DNA of 64,000 nucleotides from CAZSBG01 sp964605145 (GCA_964605145.1 CAZSBG010000011.1:1-64000), one strand, 5' to 3'; positions 34,203 through 42,856 are shown, numbered from the stretch's first letter. Numbers and translations: made by a program. The notes: a model not told the origin generated them from the letters alone.

Positions 34203-34884
34203 AGTTCAGCAGATAGTATTAAATATTCAGCATTTAATATCGCTGTAATGGAAGGAAATTAGGAGGCCGTAAATGTGGGAATAGCAGGCTACCCATATCT
34301 CATCCCTACGGGATTTTTTTAATGTTGAATTATGACAAACCGCGCAGCGGTGAAATATTTGTAGCATATTTTGTCGTTCTTATCTGTAAAACCACGGAGT
34401 GGTGAAATAAAAGTACATGAAAAATTCACTGAAAAAAATTTTCATTGTCTTAAAATATTTCTTTGTGTTGTACAATAATAACGTTATATTTACACAATAA
34501 CACTGATGATGTTATCGAGCAAAAAATATTCTATCACGAGATTTAGCATGAGTTATTCAAATATTTCAACTTAAACATATATAACTAAATGTTATTAAAA
34601 AGATTAACGAGATGTGTGAAATTTAACAGAATTTGATATAACGAATTCTGAATTAAGCACCATTCAGGCTATCTGGATTCCTTAATGAATTACAATGAAT
34701 AATCCAGGTTAGAAGATACAAAACCAAATCACCATGCGCGTATTTGTTATTTGATTTTTGTGTTTTGGAATTTCTGGTTTATCCAGTTTAGAATTGTGAT
34801 TACGATTAAGATTGTGAGTAGGAGTAAGAAGGATTAGAGTTATCGTTTAAATTAATATTTTAATCACCCACAAGGAACTTCCTC
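34203..34884. repeat. Intergenic region with three palindromes of the ATTTGTAG family
   Basis: No gene. ATCCCTACGGGAT (34302-34314), ACCGCGCAGCGGT (34339-34351) followed by ATTTGTAG (34357-34364), and ACCACGGAGTGGT (34391-34403). This is the same architecture as the clusters at 15.6 and 19.0-19.2 kb. The remaining ~450 bp before the kinase gene are AT-rich and featureless to the eye. Confidence 0.55.
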
Positions 34885-35298
34885 ATGGCAGAAAAGATTG
34901 AAATTAAAATACCGGCGCGGCCGAAATTTTTGAAAATCGTCAGATCGGCAGTGAGTCACGTGTGCGAGCGAATTGGCTTCTCCCGGGACGAGGTGAACAA
35001 CATCACGCTTGCCGTGGATGAGGCGTGCAGCAATATCATCAAGCACGCGTACTGCGGGCCCACGGACGATTTTATCGAAGCGACCATCAACATTCACGAC
35101 GATCGGTTGGAGGTTCTGTTGCGGGATTTTGGCGCTAAAGCCAATCCGAAAAAAATCAAGCCGCGAAAGCTGGATGATGTGCGGCCCGGCGGATTGGGCG
35201 TGCATTTGATTAAATCTGTCATGGATGTGGTTAATTACGACAATGATGTGAATGAAGGGAATTTGTTGCAGTTGATTAAGTATATTCAAAAACATTGA
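34885..35298 (+). CDS. RsbW-like anti-sigma/serine kinase (HATPase_c)
   Basis: A 137-aa cytoplasmic GHKL-fold protein. The N-box is LAVDEACSNIIKHAY (Glu and Asn for Mg-ATP), followed by LRDFGAKAN (G1-type) and GGLGVHLIKSVMD (G2). Proteins of this size and layout bind a sigma factor or other partner and phosphorylate a STAS antagonist. The STAS gene follows after 9 bp, and an RsbU-like phosphatase lies at 22923 on the other side of the island. ATG 34885 has AAGGAA upstream. The partner sigma factor is not evident; the RpoD-like protein at 98 is not an obvious candidate. Confidence 0.9.
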   Translation: MAEKIEIKIPARPKFLKIVRSAVSHVCERIGFSRDEVNNITLAVDEACSNIIKHAYCGPTDDFIEATINIHDDRLEVLLRDFGAKANPKKIKPRKLDDVRPGGLGVHLIKSVMDVVNYDNDVNEGNLLQLIKYIQKH

Positions 35299-35307
35299 AG
35301 GAGTCCC

Positions 35308-35646
35308 ATGGAAGTTGAGGTTCTTAAAAAAGGCAGTGTCGCAATTCTGCAAATCAGTGGAGATGTTGACCTGTATTCTTCACCCCGGGTGCGTGAACAG
35401 ATTGTAAATTTGATAGATAAGAAGAATCCTAATCTTTTGGTGAATTTGGCCGACGTAACGTATATGGACAGCTCCGGCGTGGCCACGCTGGTGGAGGCGC
35501 TTCAATTGACCAACAAAAAAGGCGGGAAATTGAAGCTGTACAATCTGGGTCACGCCATTCGCGATGTGTTCGAACTGAGCCGGCTGGATAAGGTGTTCGA
35601 TATTTGCGAGAGCGAAGAGAAGGCGCTTGCGGGATTGGGGAAGTAG
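35308..35646 (+). CDS. STAS-domain anti-anti-sigma factor (RsbV/SpoIIAA-like)
   Basis: A 112-aa single STAS domain with the regulatory motif VTYMDSSGVATL. Ser56 corresponds to the serine phosphorylated in SpoIIAA/RsbV. In the unphosphorylated state it would sequester the RsbW-like kinase encoded directly upstream; the RsbU-like phosphatase at 22923 would reset it. The start has GAAGGAG at a suitable distance and the gap to the kinase gene is 9 bp, so both are in one operon. Confidence 0.9.
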   Translation: MEVEVLKKGSVAILQISGDVDLYSSPRVREQIVNLIDKKNPNLLVNLADVTYMDSSGVATLVEALQLTNKKGGKLKLYNLGHAIRDVFELSRLDKVFDICESEEKALAGLGK

Positions 35647-35724
35647 CGGGGGAAGCTATCAGCGATCAGCTTGAAGAATTAGCCTTTTTCAATAAGTTAA
35701 TTCGGAAACGTCCTTCCACGCAGA

Positions 35725-35880
35725 CAGATTGTGTGCAAATATAAAAACACCTGTCATTTCGAATGCGGCGAAGCGAAATGAAAAATCTGGATGAAAGGAA
35801 AAACTGGCATATAAACAGATTCCTCGCTGCGCTTCGGAATGACACAATTTTGTAAATTTATGGTTTTCATACAATGTGCG
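35725..35880. mobile_element. Palindromic MITE-like element, copy B
   Basis: A diverged copy of the element at 11866-12018. Outer arms CAGATTGTGTGCAAAT (35725-35740) and GTTTTCATACAATGTG (35863-35878), inner arms GTCATTTCGAATGCGGCGAA and CGCTTCGGAATGACA, with the same internal order and near-equal length. It fills most of the gap between the STAS gene and mlaE. Confidence 0.65.
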
Positions 35881-35984
35881 AGTTTAAGGATGAAATGACT
35901 GCTTGTCCTTTTGCTTTCACATACACGTACGAATTATTGGCTACAATGCGCAAATAATCACTGGGCTTAAATTAAATAAAATTC

Positions 35985-36791
35985 ATGAATATAATCAAAC
36001 AAACATTCGGTTCCACCGGGCGGATGATGTTGACTGCGGTCAGCCACACCGCGCGGATTATTTCCCTGACCCGGGATGCGCTGTACTGGACTTTTGTGGC
36101 GCCATTCAAGGGCCGGGGAGGCGTTCGCTGGCAGAGCACGATTCAGCAAATGGTGCTCATCGGCTTCAACTCCATTCCCATCGTGGCGGTGATTTGCTTC
36201 TTCGTCGGGCTGATTATGGCCATGCAGGCGGCGTATCAATTGGAGCGGTTTGGCGCGTCCATTTACGTGGCCGATCTGGTCGGCGTTTCCATGACCCGCG
36301 AATTAGGCCCGCTGCTCACGGCGATCATCATTGCCGGGCGAAGCGGTTCGGCCATTGCCGCGGAAATTGGGACGATGAAAGTCAACGAAGAAATCGACGC
36401 GCTGCAGACGATGGGATTCAACCCGGTTCGCTTTCTGGTCGTTCCCCGGCTGCTGGCGCTGATCATTGTGCTGCCGTGCCTGGCGCTCATTGCCGATGTC
36501 GTTGGAATTTTGGGCGGATTTTTTCTTGCCGTGACCAATTTGAATATTTCGTTCGTTCGCTATTTCAATCAAACCGCTGAAGCGCTGGTGATGAAAGACC
36601 TCATCACCGGCCTGGTGAAAACGTTCTTCTTCGCCACCATCATCGCGCAGGTGGGCAGCTACCAGGGCTCCATCGTGGAAGGCGGCGCTGAAGGCGTTGG
36701 CAAATCGACGACCACGTCGGTGGTGACATCGATATTTTTGATCATCATAGCGGATTTGCTGTGTACGATGTTTTTTTATTCGACGTTGTGA
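35985..36791 (+). CDS. mlaE: MlaE-type lipid ABC transporter permease
   Basis: A 268-aa inner-membrane permease of the MlaE/YrbE family: membrane helices around PIVAVICFFVGLIMAMQAAYQ, then the conserved LVGVSMTRELGPLLTAIIIAGRSGSAIAAEIGTM block with its coupling-helix glutamate, and EIDALQTMGFNPVRFLV. It works with the MlaF ATPase, MlaD MCE protein and lipoprotein encoded just downstream to move phospholipids between inner and outer membrane. ATG 35985 has no strong ribosome-binding site. A 198-bp gap with a REP-like hairpin separates it from mlaF. Confidence 0.93.
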   Translation: MNIIKQTFGSTGRMMLTAVSHTARIISLTRDALYWTFVAPFKGRGGVRWQSTIQQMVLIGFNSIPIVAVICFFVGLIMAMQAAYQLERFGASIYVADLVGVSMTRELGPLLTAIIIAGRSGSAIAAEIGTMKVNEEIDALQTMGFNPVRFLVVPRLLALIIVLPCLALIADVVGILGGFFLAVTNLNISFVRYFNQTAEALVMKDLITGLVKTFFFATIIAQVGSYQGSIVEGGAEGVGKSTTTSVVTSIFLIIIADLLCTMFFYSTL

Positions 36792-36860
36792 TTGAGTAAG
36801 ACTGAAACACTAAAATGTCGGGGTTGTATCAAAAGTACTGAAGTTGAACTTTAACGTAGT

Positions 36861-36956
36861 TTGTCATTCCTGATGCCCTGTGGCGAATTCAGGAATCTCC
36901 TTGCCTGGCCAGACGAGATTCCTGCATTCCACTTCGTTCCAGCAGGAATGACATCA
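36861..36956. repeat. REP-like double hairpin
   Basis: GTCATTCCTGA and TTCAGGAATC form one stem, GATTCCTGC and GCAGGAATGAC a second. The whole reads as an inverted pair bounded by TGTCATTCC / GGAATGACA, and belongs to the family at 22309-22362 and inside the MITE at 6618-6776. It lies between mlaE and mlaF. Confidence 0.65.
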
Positions 36957-36989
36957 TTCAGGAAAATAATTTGATTTATTGATAATTTT

Positions 36990-37790
36990 ATGAAAAAAAC
37001 TGAACCCATCATAGAAATCCGAAACCTGGAAACCCATTACGGATCGCGCAAGGTGCTGGATGGAATTAACCTGCAAATTATGCCCGGCGAAACCATGACG
37101 ATTCTCGGTCGGTCCGGCTGCGGAAAAAGCACGCTGCTCAGGCACATGATTGGATTGTCGCGGCCCACTGCCGGCGAAATTCTCATCAAAGGGCAGAACA
37201 TTACTGCAATGTCCGAACAGGAAATGCTGACCATTCGGAAGAAAATCGGCATGCTGTTTCAGGGCGCGGCGCTGTTCAATTCAATGTCCGTTGGCGATAA
37301 TGTCGCGCTGCCGCTTCGCGAGCACACGAAACTGGAAGATTCGACCATAAAAATCATGACGCGCATGAAACTGGATCAGGTCGGGCTCAGCGGCTTCGAT
37401 GATTTTCTGCCGGCCCAGCTTTCCGGAGGAATGAAAAAACGCGCTGCGCTGGCCCGCGCCATTGCCATGGATCCGGATATTCTGTTCTGCGACGAACCGT
37501 CGGCCGGGCTGGATCCCATTGTGGCGGTGGGCATCGACCATTTAATTTTGAAATTGAAAAAAGCGTTTCACATGACCATCGTCATCGTCACCCACGAAAT
37601 GGAATCGGTGAATTTGATTGCCGACCGTGTGGCGTTGTTAGATGGCGGGAAGATAATCGCGCTGGGCACTGTGGGCGACCTGAAAAAATCGGACGATCCA
37701 AGGGTTCAGCAATTTTTTAACAGAATGCCCGATCCCGAGGAAATTGACAGAGATAGTTATTTTAATTCGCTGGTCGGGGAACCGGGGTAG
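36990..37790 (+). CDS. mlaF: MlaF-type ABC transporter ATP-binding protein
   Basis: A 266-aa ABC ATPase: Walker A GRSGCGKST, Q-loop LFQGAALFNS, signature LSGGMKKRAALARAIA, Walker B ILFCDEPSAGLDP and switch His in VTHEMES. The AALFNSM segment and GGMKKR signature are typical of MlaF/TtgA-type toluene-tolerance and lipid transport ATPases. It energises the MlaE permease encoded upstream. ATG 36990 lacks a strong ribosome-binding site. A long simple repeat separates it from mlaD. Confidence 0.93.
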   Translation: MKKTEPIIEIRNLETHYGSRKVLDGINLQIMPGETMTILGRSGCGKSTLLRHMIGLSRPTAGEILIKGQNITAMSEQEMLTIRKKIGMLFQGAALFNSMSVGDNVALPLREHTKLEDSTIKIMTRMKLDQVGLSGFDDFLPAQLSGGMKKRAALARAIAMDPDILFCDEPSAGLDPIVAVGIDHLILKLKKAFHMTIVIVTHEMESVNLIADRVALLDGGKIIALGTVGDLKKSDDPRVQQFFNRMPDPEEIDRDSYFNSLVGEPG

Positions 37791-37816
37791 TTAGTGGTGA
37801 ATGGTGATTTGTGGAT

Positions 37817-38115
37817 TTGATATTGGATGTTTGATATTAGATATTGGATATTAGATATTAGATATTAGATATTGGATATTAGATATTGGATATTGGAAAT
37901 TAGATATTAGATATTAGATATTGGATATTGGATATTAGATATTAGATATTGGATATTGGATATTAGATATTGGATATTGGATGTTTGATATTAGATATTG
38001 GATATTAGATATTGGATATTGGAAATTGGATATGCGATATTCGATACCCAATTACCAGTTACCACTCACCAGTAACCAGTACCCAATCACCAGTAACCAG
38101 TTACCAATCACCAAG
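37817..38115. repeat. Degenerate tandem repeat between mlaF and mlaD
   Basis: From about 37817 to 38040 the words TTGGATA, TTAGATA and TTTGATA alternate in a near-continuous 7-bp tandem array (more than 25 units). From about 38047 to 38115 this changes to repeats of ACCAGTTACC / ACCAGTAACC / CCAATCACC type. It is non-coding, ends about 20 bp before the mlaD start, and is likely length-variable between strains. Confidence 0.85.
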
Positions 38116-38133
38116 TAGCAGGAGTTAGCATCA

Positions 38134-39030
38134 ATGGAATATCGCCCGAATGAGATAAAAGCAGGATGTCTGGTAATTTTCAGTGTCATTTTATTAGTGG
38201 CATTTTTAATTGTCATTTCCGGGCTGGACCTGTTTAAATCGACGAAAATTTATTTCGCTCGATTTCAAAATACCAGCGGACTGGAAGTGGGTTCACTGGT
38301 TCGCTTTGGCGGCATGGAAATCGGAAAGGTGAAAGATGTTCGCATTGCGCCGGATAATAATTCACAAATCGAATTCGCGCTGGAAGTAGACGAAGAAATT
38401 CCCATCAAGGAAGATTCCGAAGCGCTGATTACCTCCATTGGAATTATGGGCGAATATTATATCGAGGTGACGACCGGCACGCCCAATTCAGAACTGCTGC
38501 CGTCCGGCAGTATGCTTCAATGCCGGGAACTGCTCCCCATGATGATGCTGACAGAATCGGTGGATAAAATTACGCAGCAGCTATCCGTGACTATTGAGAG
38601 CGTGAATAAAATTTTGGGCGATGAAAATCAGCAGCAAATTCACCAGTTGTTTGTCAATTTGAATCAACTGCTGGAAGACAATCAACAGGCAGTGTCCTCC
38701 ATGATGGTAAATATGAATGCGGTGCTGGCCGATTTGAACCGAATGGGTGATAAACTGGACACGCTGCTGTTGGATAACCAGGAGAGCATCACCGGGGCTA
38801 TCGGAAAGTTAGAGCAAACGCTGACCAATTCTCAGGCGCTCATTCAGGATTTTCAGCGCACTATGAAAAATGTGGATCAGATGATTGTGACACAAAATGG
38901 AAATTATGATCAAATCATGGAAAATTTACGTCGCACCAGCAGTAATTTGGATGACTTCACCAAATCGATAAAAGAAAAGCCGTGGAGCCTTATCCGAAAA
39001 TCATCGCCAAAGGAGCGAAAGGTGGAGTAA
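38134..39030 (+). CDS. mlaD: MlaD-family (MCE-domain) substrate-binding protein
   Basis: A 298-aa protein with an N-terminal membrane anchor (LVIFSVILLVAFLIVISGLDLF) and an MCE domain (FQNTSGLEVGSLVRFGGMEIGKVKDV ... YIEVTTGTPNSELLPSGSML). A long C-terminal alpha-helical region follows, rich in Gln/Asn/Asp heptads (SVNKILGDENQQQIHQLFVN onward), likely forming a coiled-coil tunnel. It presents phospholipids to the MlaE/MlaF transporter in the periplasm. The long helical extension is of the PqiB/LetB-like kind but shorter. ATG 38134 has AGGAG upstream. Confidence 0.92.
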   Translation: MEYRPNEIKAGCLVIFSVILLVAFLIVISGLDLFKSTKIYFARFQNTSGLEVGSLVRFGGMEIGKVKDVRIAPDNNSQIEFALEVDEEIPIKEDSEALITSIGIMGEYYIEVTTGTPNSELLPSGSMLQCRELLPMMMLTESVDKITQQLSVTIESVNKILGDENQQQIHQLFVNLNQLLEDNQQAVSSMMVNMNAVLADLNRMGDKLDTLLLDNQESITGAIGKLEQTLTNSQALIQDFQRTMKNVDQMIVTQNGNYDQIMENLRRTSSNLDDFTKSIKEKPWSLIRKSSPKERKVE

Positions 39031-39128
39031 ACGAAGCAGTGTTTGTCAAACCGACAGAAAAACTGTTCTGTAAAATCGATAACGAAATTCACGATTATAA
39101 TTTACAAGCGAATAAAGGATTCAAGAAA

Positions 39129-39731
39129 ATGAAAAAAACCGGAAGCTTATTATTCATTTTTATATTATTATTCCTGTACCAGTGCGGGAGCAATGCGCCG
39201 GAAATGCGGTTTTATTTAATCGATTACCCGGTGGACATGAGCAATCAAAGCGCCACCCCAAAACACGATGTAGTCATTGGCGTGAACCGCTTCAAAGTGC
39301 ATCCGCTTTATGATGAAACGCGGCTCGTTTATCGCGATTCGCCCTACGAGGGAAAATATTATAATTATCATTCCTGGATAACGCCCCCGGCCGATATGGT
39401 CACGGACAAGGTGGTGGAGCATTTAGGCGCGTCCGGCATGTTTAAAAATGTGATCGAGCTTCCCAAATTTGCCGCAGTGAATTATACTGTAAACGGAACA
39501 ATTCTGGCCCTGGAAGAGTGGGATGAGGGAAACCAGTGGTACGCCAGGGTGAAAATTGCAGTCGATATTTTCGATATGAAAAATGAACATATCGTCTGGC
39601 AAAAAATTCTGGAACGAAAACTCCTCGTTTCTCCGCAAACACCGTTTGATGTGGTCAAAGGGATTAACATGGGAGTTGAGCAATGCATCGATGAGCTTCA
39701 GCAAGGATTGGATGTGGTTTTTTCGAAATGA
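39129..39731 (+). CDS. ABC-type transport auxiliary lipoprotein (MlaX/PqiC-like)
   Basis: A 200-aa lipoprotein (lipobox LYQCG, Cys about residue 17) at the end of the mla set. It starts FYLIDYPVDM and continues VVIGVNRFKVHPLYDETRLVYR and WITPPADMVTDKVVEHL, matching the ABC auxiliary lipoprotein family often coded beside MCE operons (PqiC-like, formerly DUF330). It probably anchors the complex to the outer membrane. ATG 39129 with AAAGGA at 39114-39119 is preferred over the longer in-frame reading from 38982, which would overlap mlaD. Confidence 0.82.
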   Translation: MKKTGSLLFIFILLFLYQCGSNAPEMRFYLIDYPVDMSNQSATPKHDVVIGVNRFKVHPLYDETRLVYRDSPYEGKYYNYHSWITPPADMVTDKVVEHLGASGMFKNVIELPKFAAVNYTVNGTILALEEWDEGNQWYARVKIAVDIFDMKNEHIVWQKILERKLLVSPQTPFDVVKGINMGVEQCIDELQQGLDVVFSK

Positions 39732-39918
39732 ACTGCGTAGAATTTTATACCTCAATTTTGATTGTACAGGCGAACAGATTCTCGATATTCGATTTTGGAT
39801 ATTCGATGAAAAAGCATTATGCTGGCAGCGTTCAGCTTTCAGTCCTGAATAATATCATGTTTTTGTATTGAATTCGTTTCAACGCGTCACAGAATTTCGG
39901 ACATTTAATAGGAAAAGT

Positions 39919-41682
39919 ATGCAATCGAAGTTTTGGAATTGTCGCTTTTTTCTTTTTCTCTTCATTATAATAATAATCTCCTTGCCTTTCAACTCCTGCC
40001 AAAAGCGCACCGATGAAAATATTCTGGCAACCGTCGGGCCGATAAAAATAACCGTGGATGAATTCATCGAGAATTACGAATTGAGTCCCCGGCCCGGGGT
40101 TGTTTCACGAACCAGCTTCACGCCCCGTTTGCATCTCGATAAAATGATCGAAAATAAATTGCTGGCCCTTTACGGCGCTGAACACGACTACGAGTACGAT
40201 CCGCGAATCGCCAGCCAGATTCGGGCGGTTTCGAAGAACATTCTGGTGCAGCAGCTTTACAGAACACAGGTCGCACAAAAGACCGATGTGACCGAAGCCG
40301 AATTGCGCGATGGATTCCTCAAATCCAAAACAAGCATCCGCGCGCGGCATTTATTCGTGAGGACAAAACAGGAAGCCGATTCGCTGTTGAATTTAGTCAA
40401 CCAGGGCGTTTCGTTTCAGCAGTTGAGCAGAGGCATTTTTCGGGATTCCACGCTGGCGAAAAACGGGGGAGACCTGGGCTACTTTTCCTTCGGTGATATG
40501 GATGAGGATTTTGAACGGGCGGCGTACGATTTGAAAGTCGGAGAAGTGTCGCGGCCGGTGAAAACGAAATGGGGGTATCACATCATCAAAGTGGAAGACA
40601 AAATTGAATCGCCCATTGTCACTGAAAATGAATTTCAAACGAACCGGCATAAAATTGAACCTGTCATTTTGAAACGAAAGCAGGAGCGATTGGCGCAGCA
40701 GTACGTCAAGGAATTTATGGCGCCCAAAAACGTTGTTGCCAAAGCCGATGCCATTAACTTTTTGGTGAATGCGGCGCGACGCCTGGAAAAAGCCACCCGG
40801 ACACAGCTTCCATCGGATTTGCCCACGATCAATGATGAAGAAATTACCTCGGTTCAAAATGAAATCGATGAGCATCTGAACGATGTGATCGTTGAATTCG
40901 AAGGCGGCGCCTGGACGATAAAGGAATTTTTCGAAAAAATGATGGAAACACTCCCGCAGGATCAACCGGATTTGACGAGCCATCTCAGCATCGCTGAAAA
41001 AATCGCGGTCATGGTGCGGAATGAATTTTTGTCCGAGGAAGCGAAACGATTGGGACTGGAGAACCAGCCCTGGGCAAAAGCCATGCTGGAGCAGAAAAAA
41101 GATAAACTAGTGGCCAATTTAGTTCGACTGGATATCGTCGAATCCATTCAGATTTCCGAGGAGGAAGTGGTGAAGCATTATTCGAACTTCCCCGGGAAAT
41201 TTTCATCGCCGGAAAAATATAAACTGAAAGAAATCGTGATTGCCGATGCAACAGCGGCAGTAAAAATTCATCAACAGCTCTTTGATGGAGCTGATTTCAG
41301 CGAACTGGCGCGGCAGTATTCTATTCGGGAGCAATCGGCGCAACGTGGGGGAGAGATAGGCTATATCAGCCGTGTGGACAATCCTGACATTGTTAGTCGA
41401 GTGAAAGATTTAACAATTGGACAGATATCCGAACCGATGCCTATCAGCGGGCATTACATTATTTTACAATTGGTGGATAAGCAGAGTCCGCAGGTCATTC
41501 CTTTCGATCAAATTCGCGAACAGGTAAAACAGGATTTGTGGAATTCAAAAGTTCGTTTGGCCACGGATTCTATTTTGAAGTCTCAGCAAGAAAAAAATAT
41601 AATTTGGATAAATGAAAAGCTGATTGAGTCGCTGGAGTCGGAGGACAAGAAGAATGTGGAGATGATTGGGTTTGAGCAGTGA
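39919..41682 (+). CDS. PpiC/SurA-type peptidyl-prolyl isomerase lipoprotein, two parvulin domains
   Basis: A 587-aa periplasmic foldase. The signal sequence ends at an FNSC lipobox (Cys about residue 28). A SurA-N-like helical segment precedes two parvulin domains: SIRARHLFVRTKQEADSLLN ... GGDLGYFSFGDM ... PVKTKWGYHIIKVED (about 138-232) and YKLKEIVIADATAAV ... GGEIGYISRVDN ... PISGHYIILQLVD (about 433-525). It likely chaperones outer-membrane proteins such as the TonB receptors nearby. A paralogue at 57392 lies directly in front of another TonB receptor. ATG 39919 has AGGAAAA upstream, preferred over the in-frame start at 39868. Confidence 0.87.
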   Translation: MQSKFWNCRFFLFLFIIIIISLPFNSCQKRTDENILATVGPIKITVDEFIENYELSPRPGVVSRTSFTPRLHLDKMIENKLLALYGAEHDYEYDPRIASQIRAVSKNILVQQLYRTQVAQKTDVTEAELRDGFLKSKTSIRARHLFVRTKQEADSLLNLVNQGVSFQQLSRGIFRDSTLAKNGGDLGYFSFGDMDEDFERAAYDLKVGEVSRPVKTKWGYHIIKVEDKIESPIVTENEFQTNRHKIEPVILKRKQERLAQQYVKEFMAPKNVVAKADAINFLVNAARRLEKATRTQLPSDLPTINDEEITSVQNEIDEHLNDVIVEFEGGAWTIKEFFEKMMETLPQDQPDLTSHLSIAEKIAVMVRNEFLSEEAKRLGLENQPWAKAMLEQKKDKLVANLVRLDIVESIQISEEEVVKHYSNFPGKFSSPEKYKLKEIVIADATAAVKIHQQLFDGADFSELARQYSIREQSAQRGGEIGYISRVDNPDIVSRVKDLTIGQISEPMPISGHYIILQLVDKQSPQVIPFDQIREQVKQDLWNSKVRLATDSILKSQQEKNIIWINEKLIESLESEDKKNVEMIGFEQ

Positions 41683-41826
41683 GTTGTTGTCAGCAGTCAG
41701 CTTTCAGCCCGAAGTCTTCAGCTTTTGTTATAAATTTTTGATTGTTTGTGTAGAATTGGTTAACCTTAAACTCAATGTGGTCAAATGTTAGTATTAAATA
41801 GAAAATCAATTCTATCCAAAAGCAAA

Positions 41827-42750
41827 ATGAAGATTTCGCTCATAGGTAGTTTGCTAATCATTTTATGTATTTCATTATATTGCAGCTTTTCAAAACCACA
41901 CTCCAAATTAACGCCCCAAAACCCATCCCCAATGGACGAACACATCCGGCAGCACGAGCGAATTCCCGACAAAAAGTTGCCGGGGAATTCATTCACCATT
42001 GATAGCCTGCTGCACAAATCCATTGAAATTTTCATTCCGGCAAAAGCGGCTGCGACGGAGAAACCGAACCTGCTGATACATTTCCACGGTGCAAGTTATG
42101 TGGCCAAACATGCGGTGTCGGTTCAAACAGAATCAATTGTCCTGGCCAATGTGCATCTGGGCTCCGGTTCTTCCGCGTATGAAAGACCGTTTTCAGCCGA
42201 AAAAATTTTCGATGATTTCATCGCTGCGCTTCATAACCGTTTGAAAAATGAAATGCCGGCGTTTGAGAATTTCGATTCGATTTACATCAGTTCATTCAGC
42301 GCCGGCTACGGTGCGGTTCGTGCCATAATAAAATACCCGGAAAATATGAATCAAATAGATGACATCATTCTCCTCGATGGCCTGCATACCGATTACATCC
42401 CTGCGAGGACGCCCCTGGCCAAAGGCGGCGCATTGAATACAACCAAACTGGAAAATTTCCTGAAATTTGCGGAACTTGCTGCCTCAGGAGAGAGGAAAAT
42501 GATTATCACCCATTCCGAAATATTTCCCGGCACATACGCCAGCACCACGGAAACTGCTGAGTACCTGGTTCGCTCATTAAACTTAAAACGTAAACCAGTG
42601 TTACAATGGGGACCCATGGGAATGCAGCAGGTGAGCGAGACCGTCCAAAATGACCTGCACATCCTGGCATTCGCCGGAAATACCGCCCCAGATCATATCG
42701 ATCACTTTCATGCAATTCATTATTTTCTTTCAATTCTTGAAAGGAAATAG
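41827..42750 (+). CDS. Alpha/beta-hydrolase-like lipoprotein
   Basis: About 307 aa with a lipoprotein-type signal (MKISLIGSLLIILCISLYCS). Hydrolase features: oxyanion-hole-like LLIHFHGASY, a nucleophile-elbow-like SSFSAGYGAVRA, a late IILLDGLH acid candidate and a C-terminal histidine-rich DHIDHFHAIHYF. The elbow reads S-x-S-x-G instead of G-x-S-x-G, so catalysis is unproven. It could be a carbohydrate or ester hydrolase. An in-frame ATG at 41785 would add 14 residues before the signal peptide; I prefer ATG 41827. It lies between the foldase and the LacI regulator and could belong to the glycan locus. Confidence 0.65.
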   Translation: MKISLIGSLLIILCISLYCSFSKPHSKLTPQNPSPMDEHIRQHERIPDKKLPGNSFTIDSLLHKSIEIFIPAKAAATEKPNLLIHFHGASYVAKHAVSVQTESIVLANVHLGSGSSAYERPFSAEKIFDDFIAALHNRLKNEMPAFENFDSIYISSFSAGYGAVRAIIKYPENMNQIDDIILLDGLHTDYIPARTPLAKGGALNTTKLENFLKFAELAASGERKMIITHSEIFPGTYASTTETAEYLVRSLNLKRKPVLQWGPMGMQQVSETVQNDLHILAFAGNTAPDHIDHFHAIHYFLSILERK

Positions 42751-42799
42751 AAATATCTTCATAATGTAACCAGTAGTTAATCCAAAATTCAAAAAACAC

Positions 42800-42828
42800 T
42801 TGACAAATACAAAAAAAATTTGTATAAT
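42800..42828 (+). promoter_or_regulatory. Consensus sigma-70 promoter of the LacI-family gene
   Basis: TTGACA (42800-42805), a 17-bp AT-rich spacer and TATAAT (42823-42828): both hexamers are perfect. It is the best promoter in the window and lies 47 bp before the LacI start codon. Confidence 0.85.
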
Positions 42829-42842
42829 GAAACCAAGAAATT

Positions 42843-42856
42843 TGGAAGGGCTTCCA
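42843..42856. promoter_or_regulatory. Candidate operator overlapping the LacI-gene transcription start
   Basis: TGGAAGGGCTTCCA is a 14-bp dyad (arms TGGAAG/CTTCCA) placed about 14 bp after the -10 box. The position suits autorepression by the encoded LacI-family protein, although the central GG is atypical of the usual CG. Confidence 0.55.

Noticed and set aside
37817..38115. CRISPR array
   Set aside because: The repeat unit is about 7 bp with no unique spacers, and no cas genes are present; it is a simple tandem repeat.
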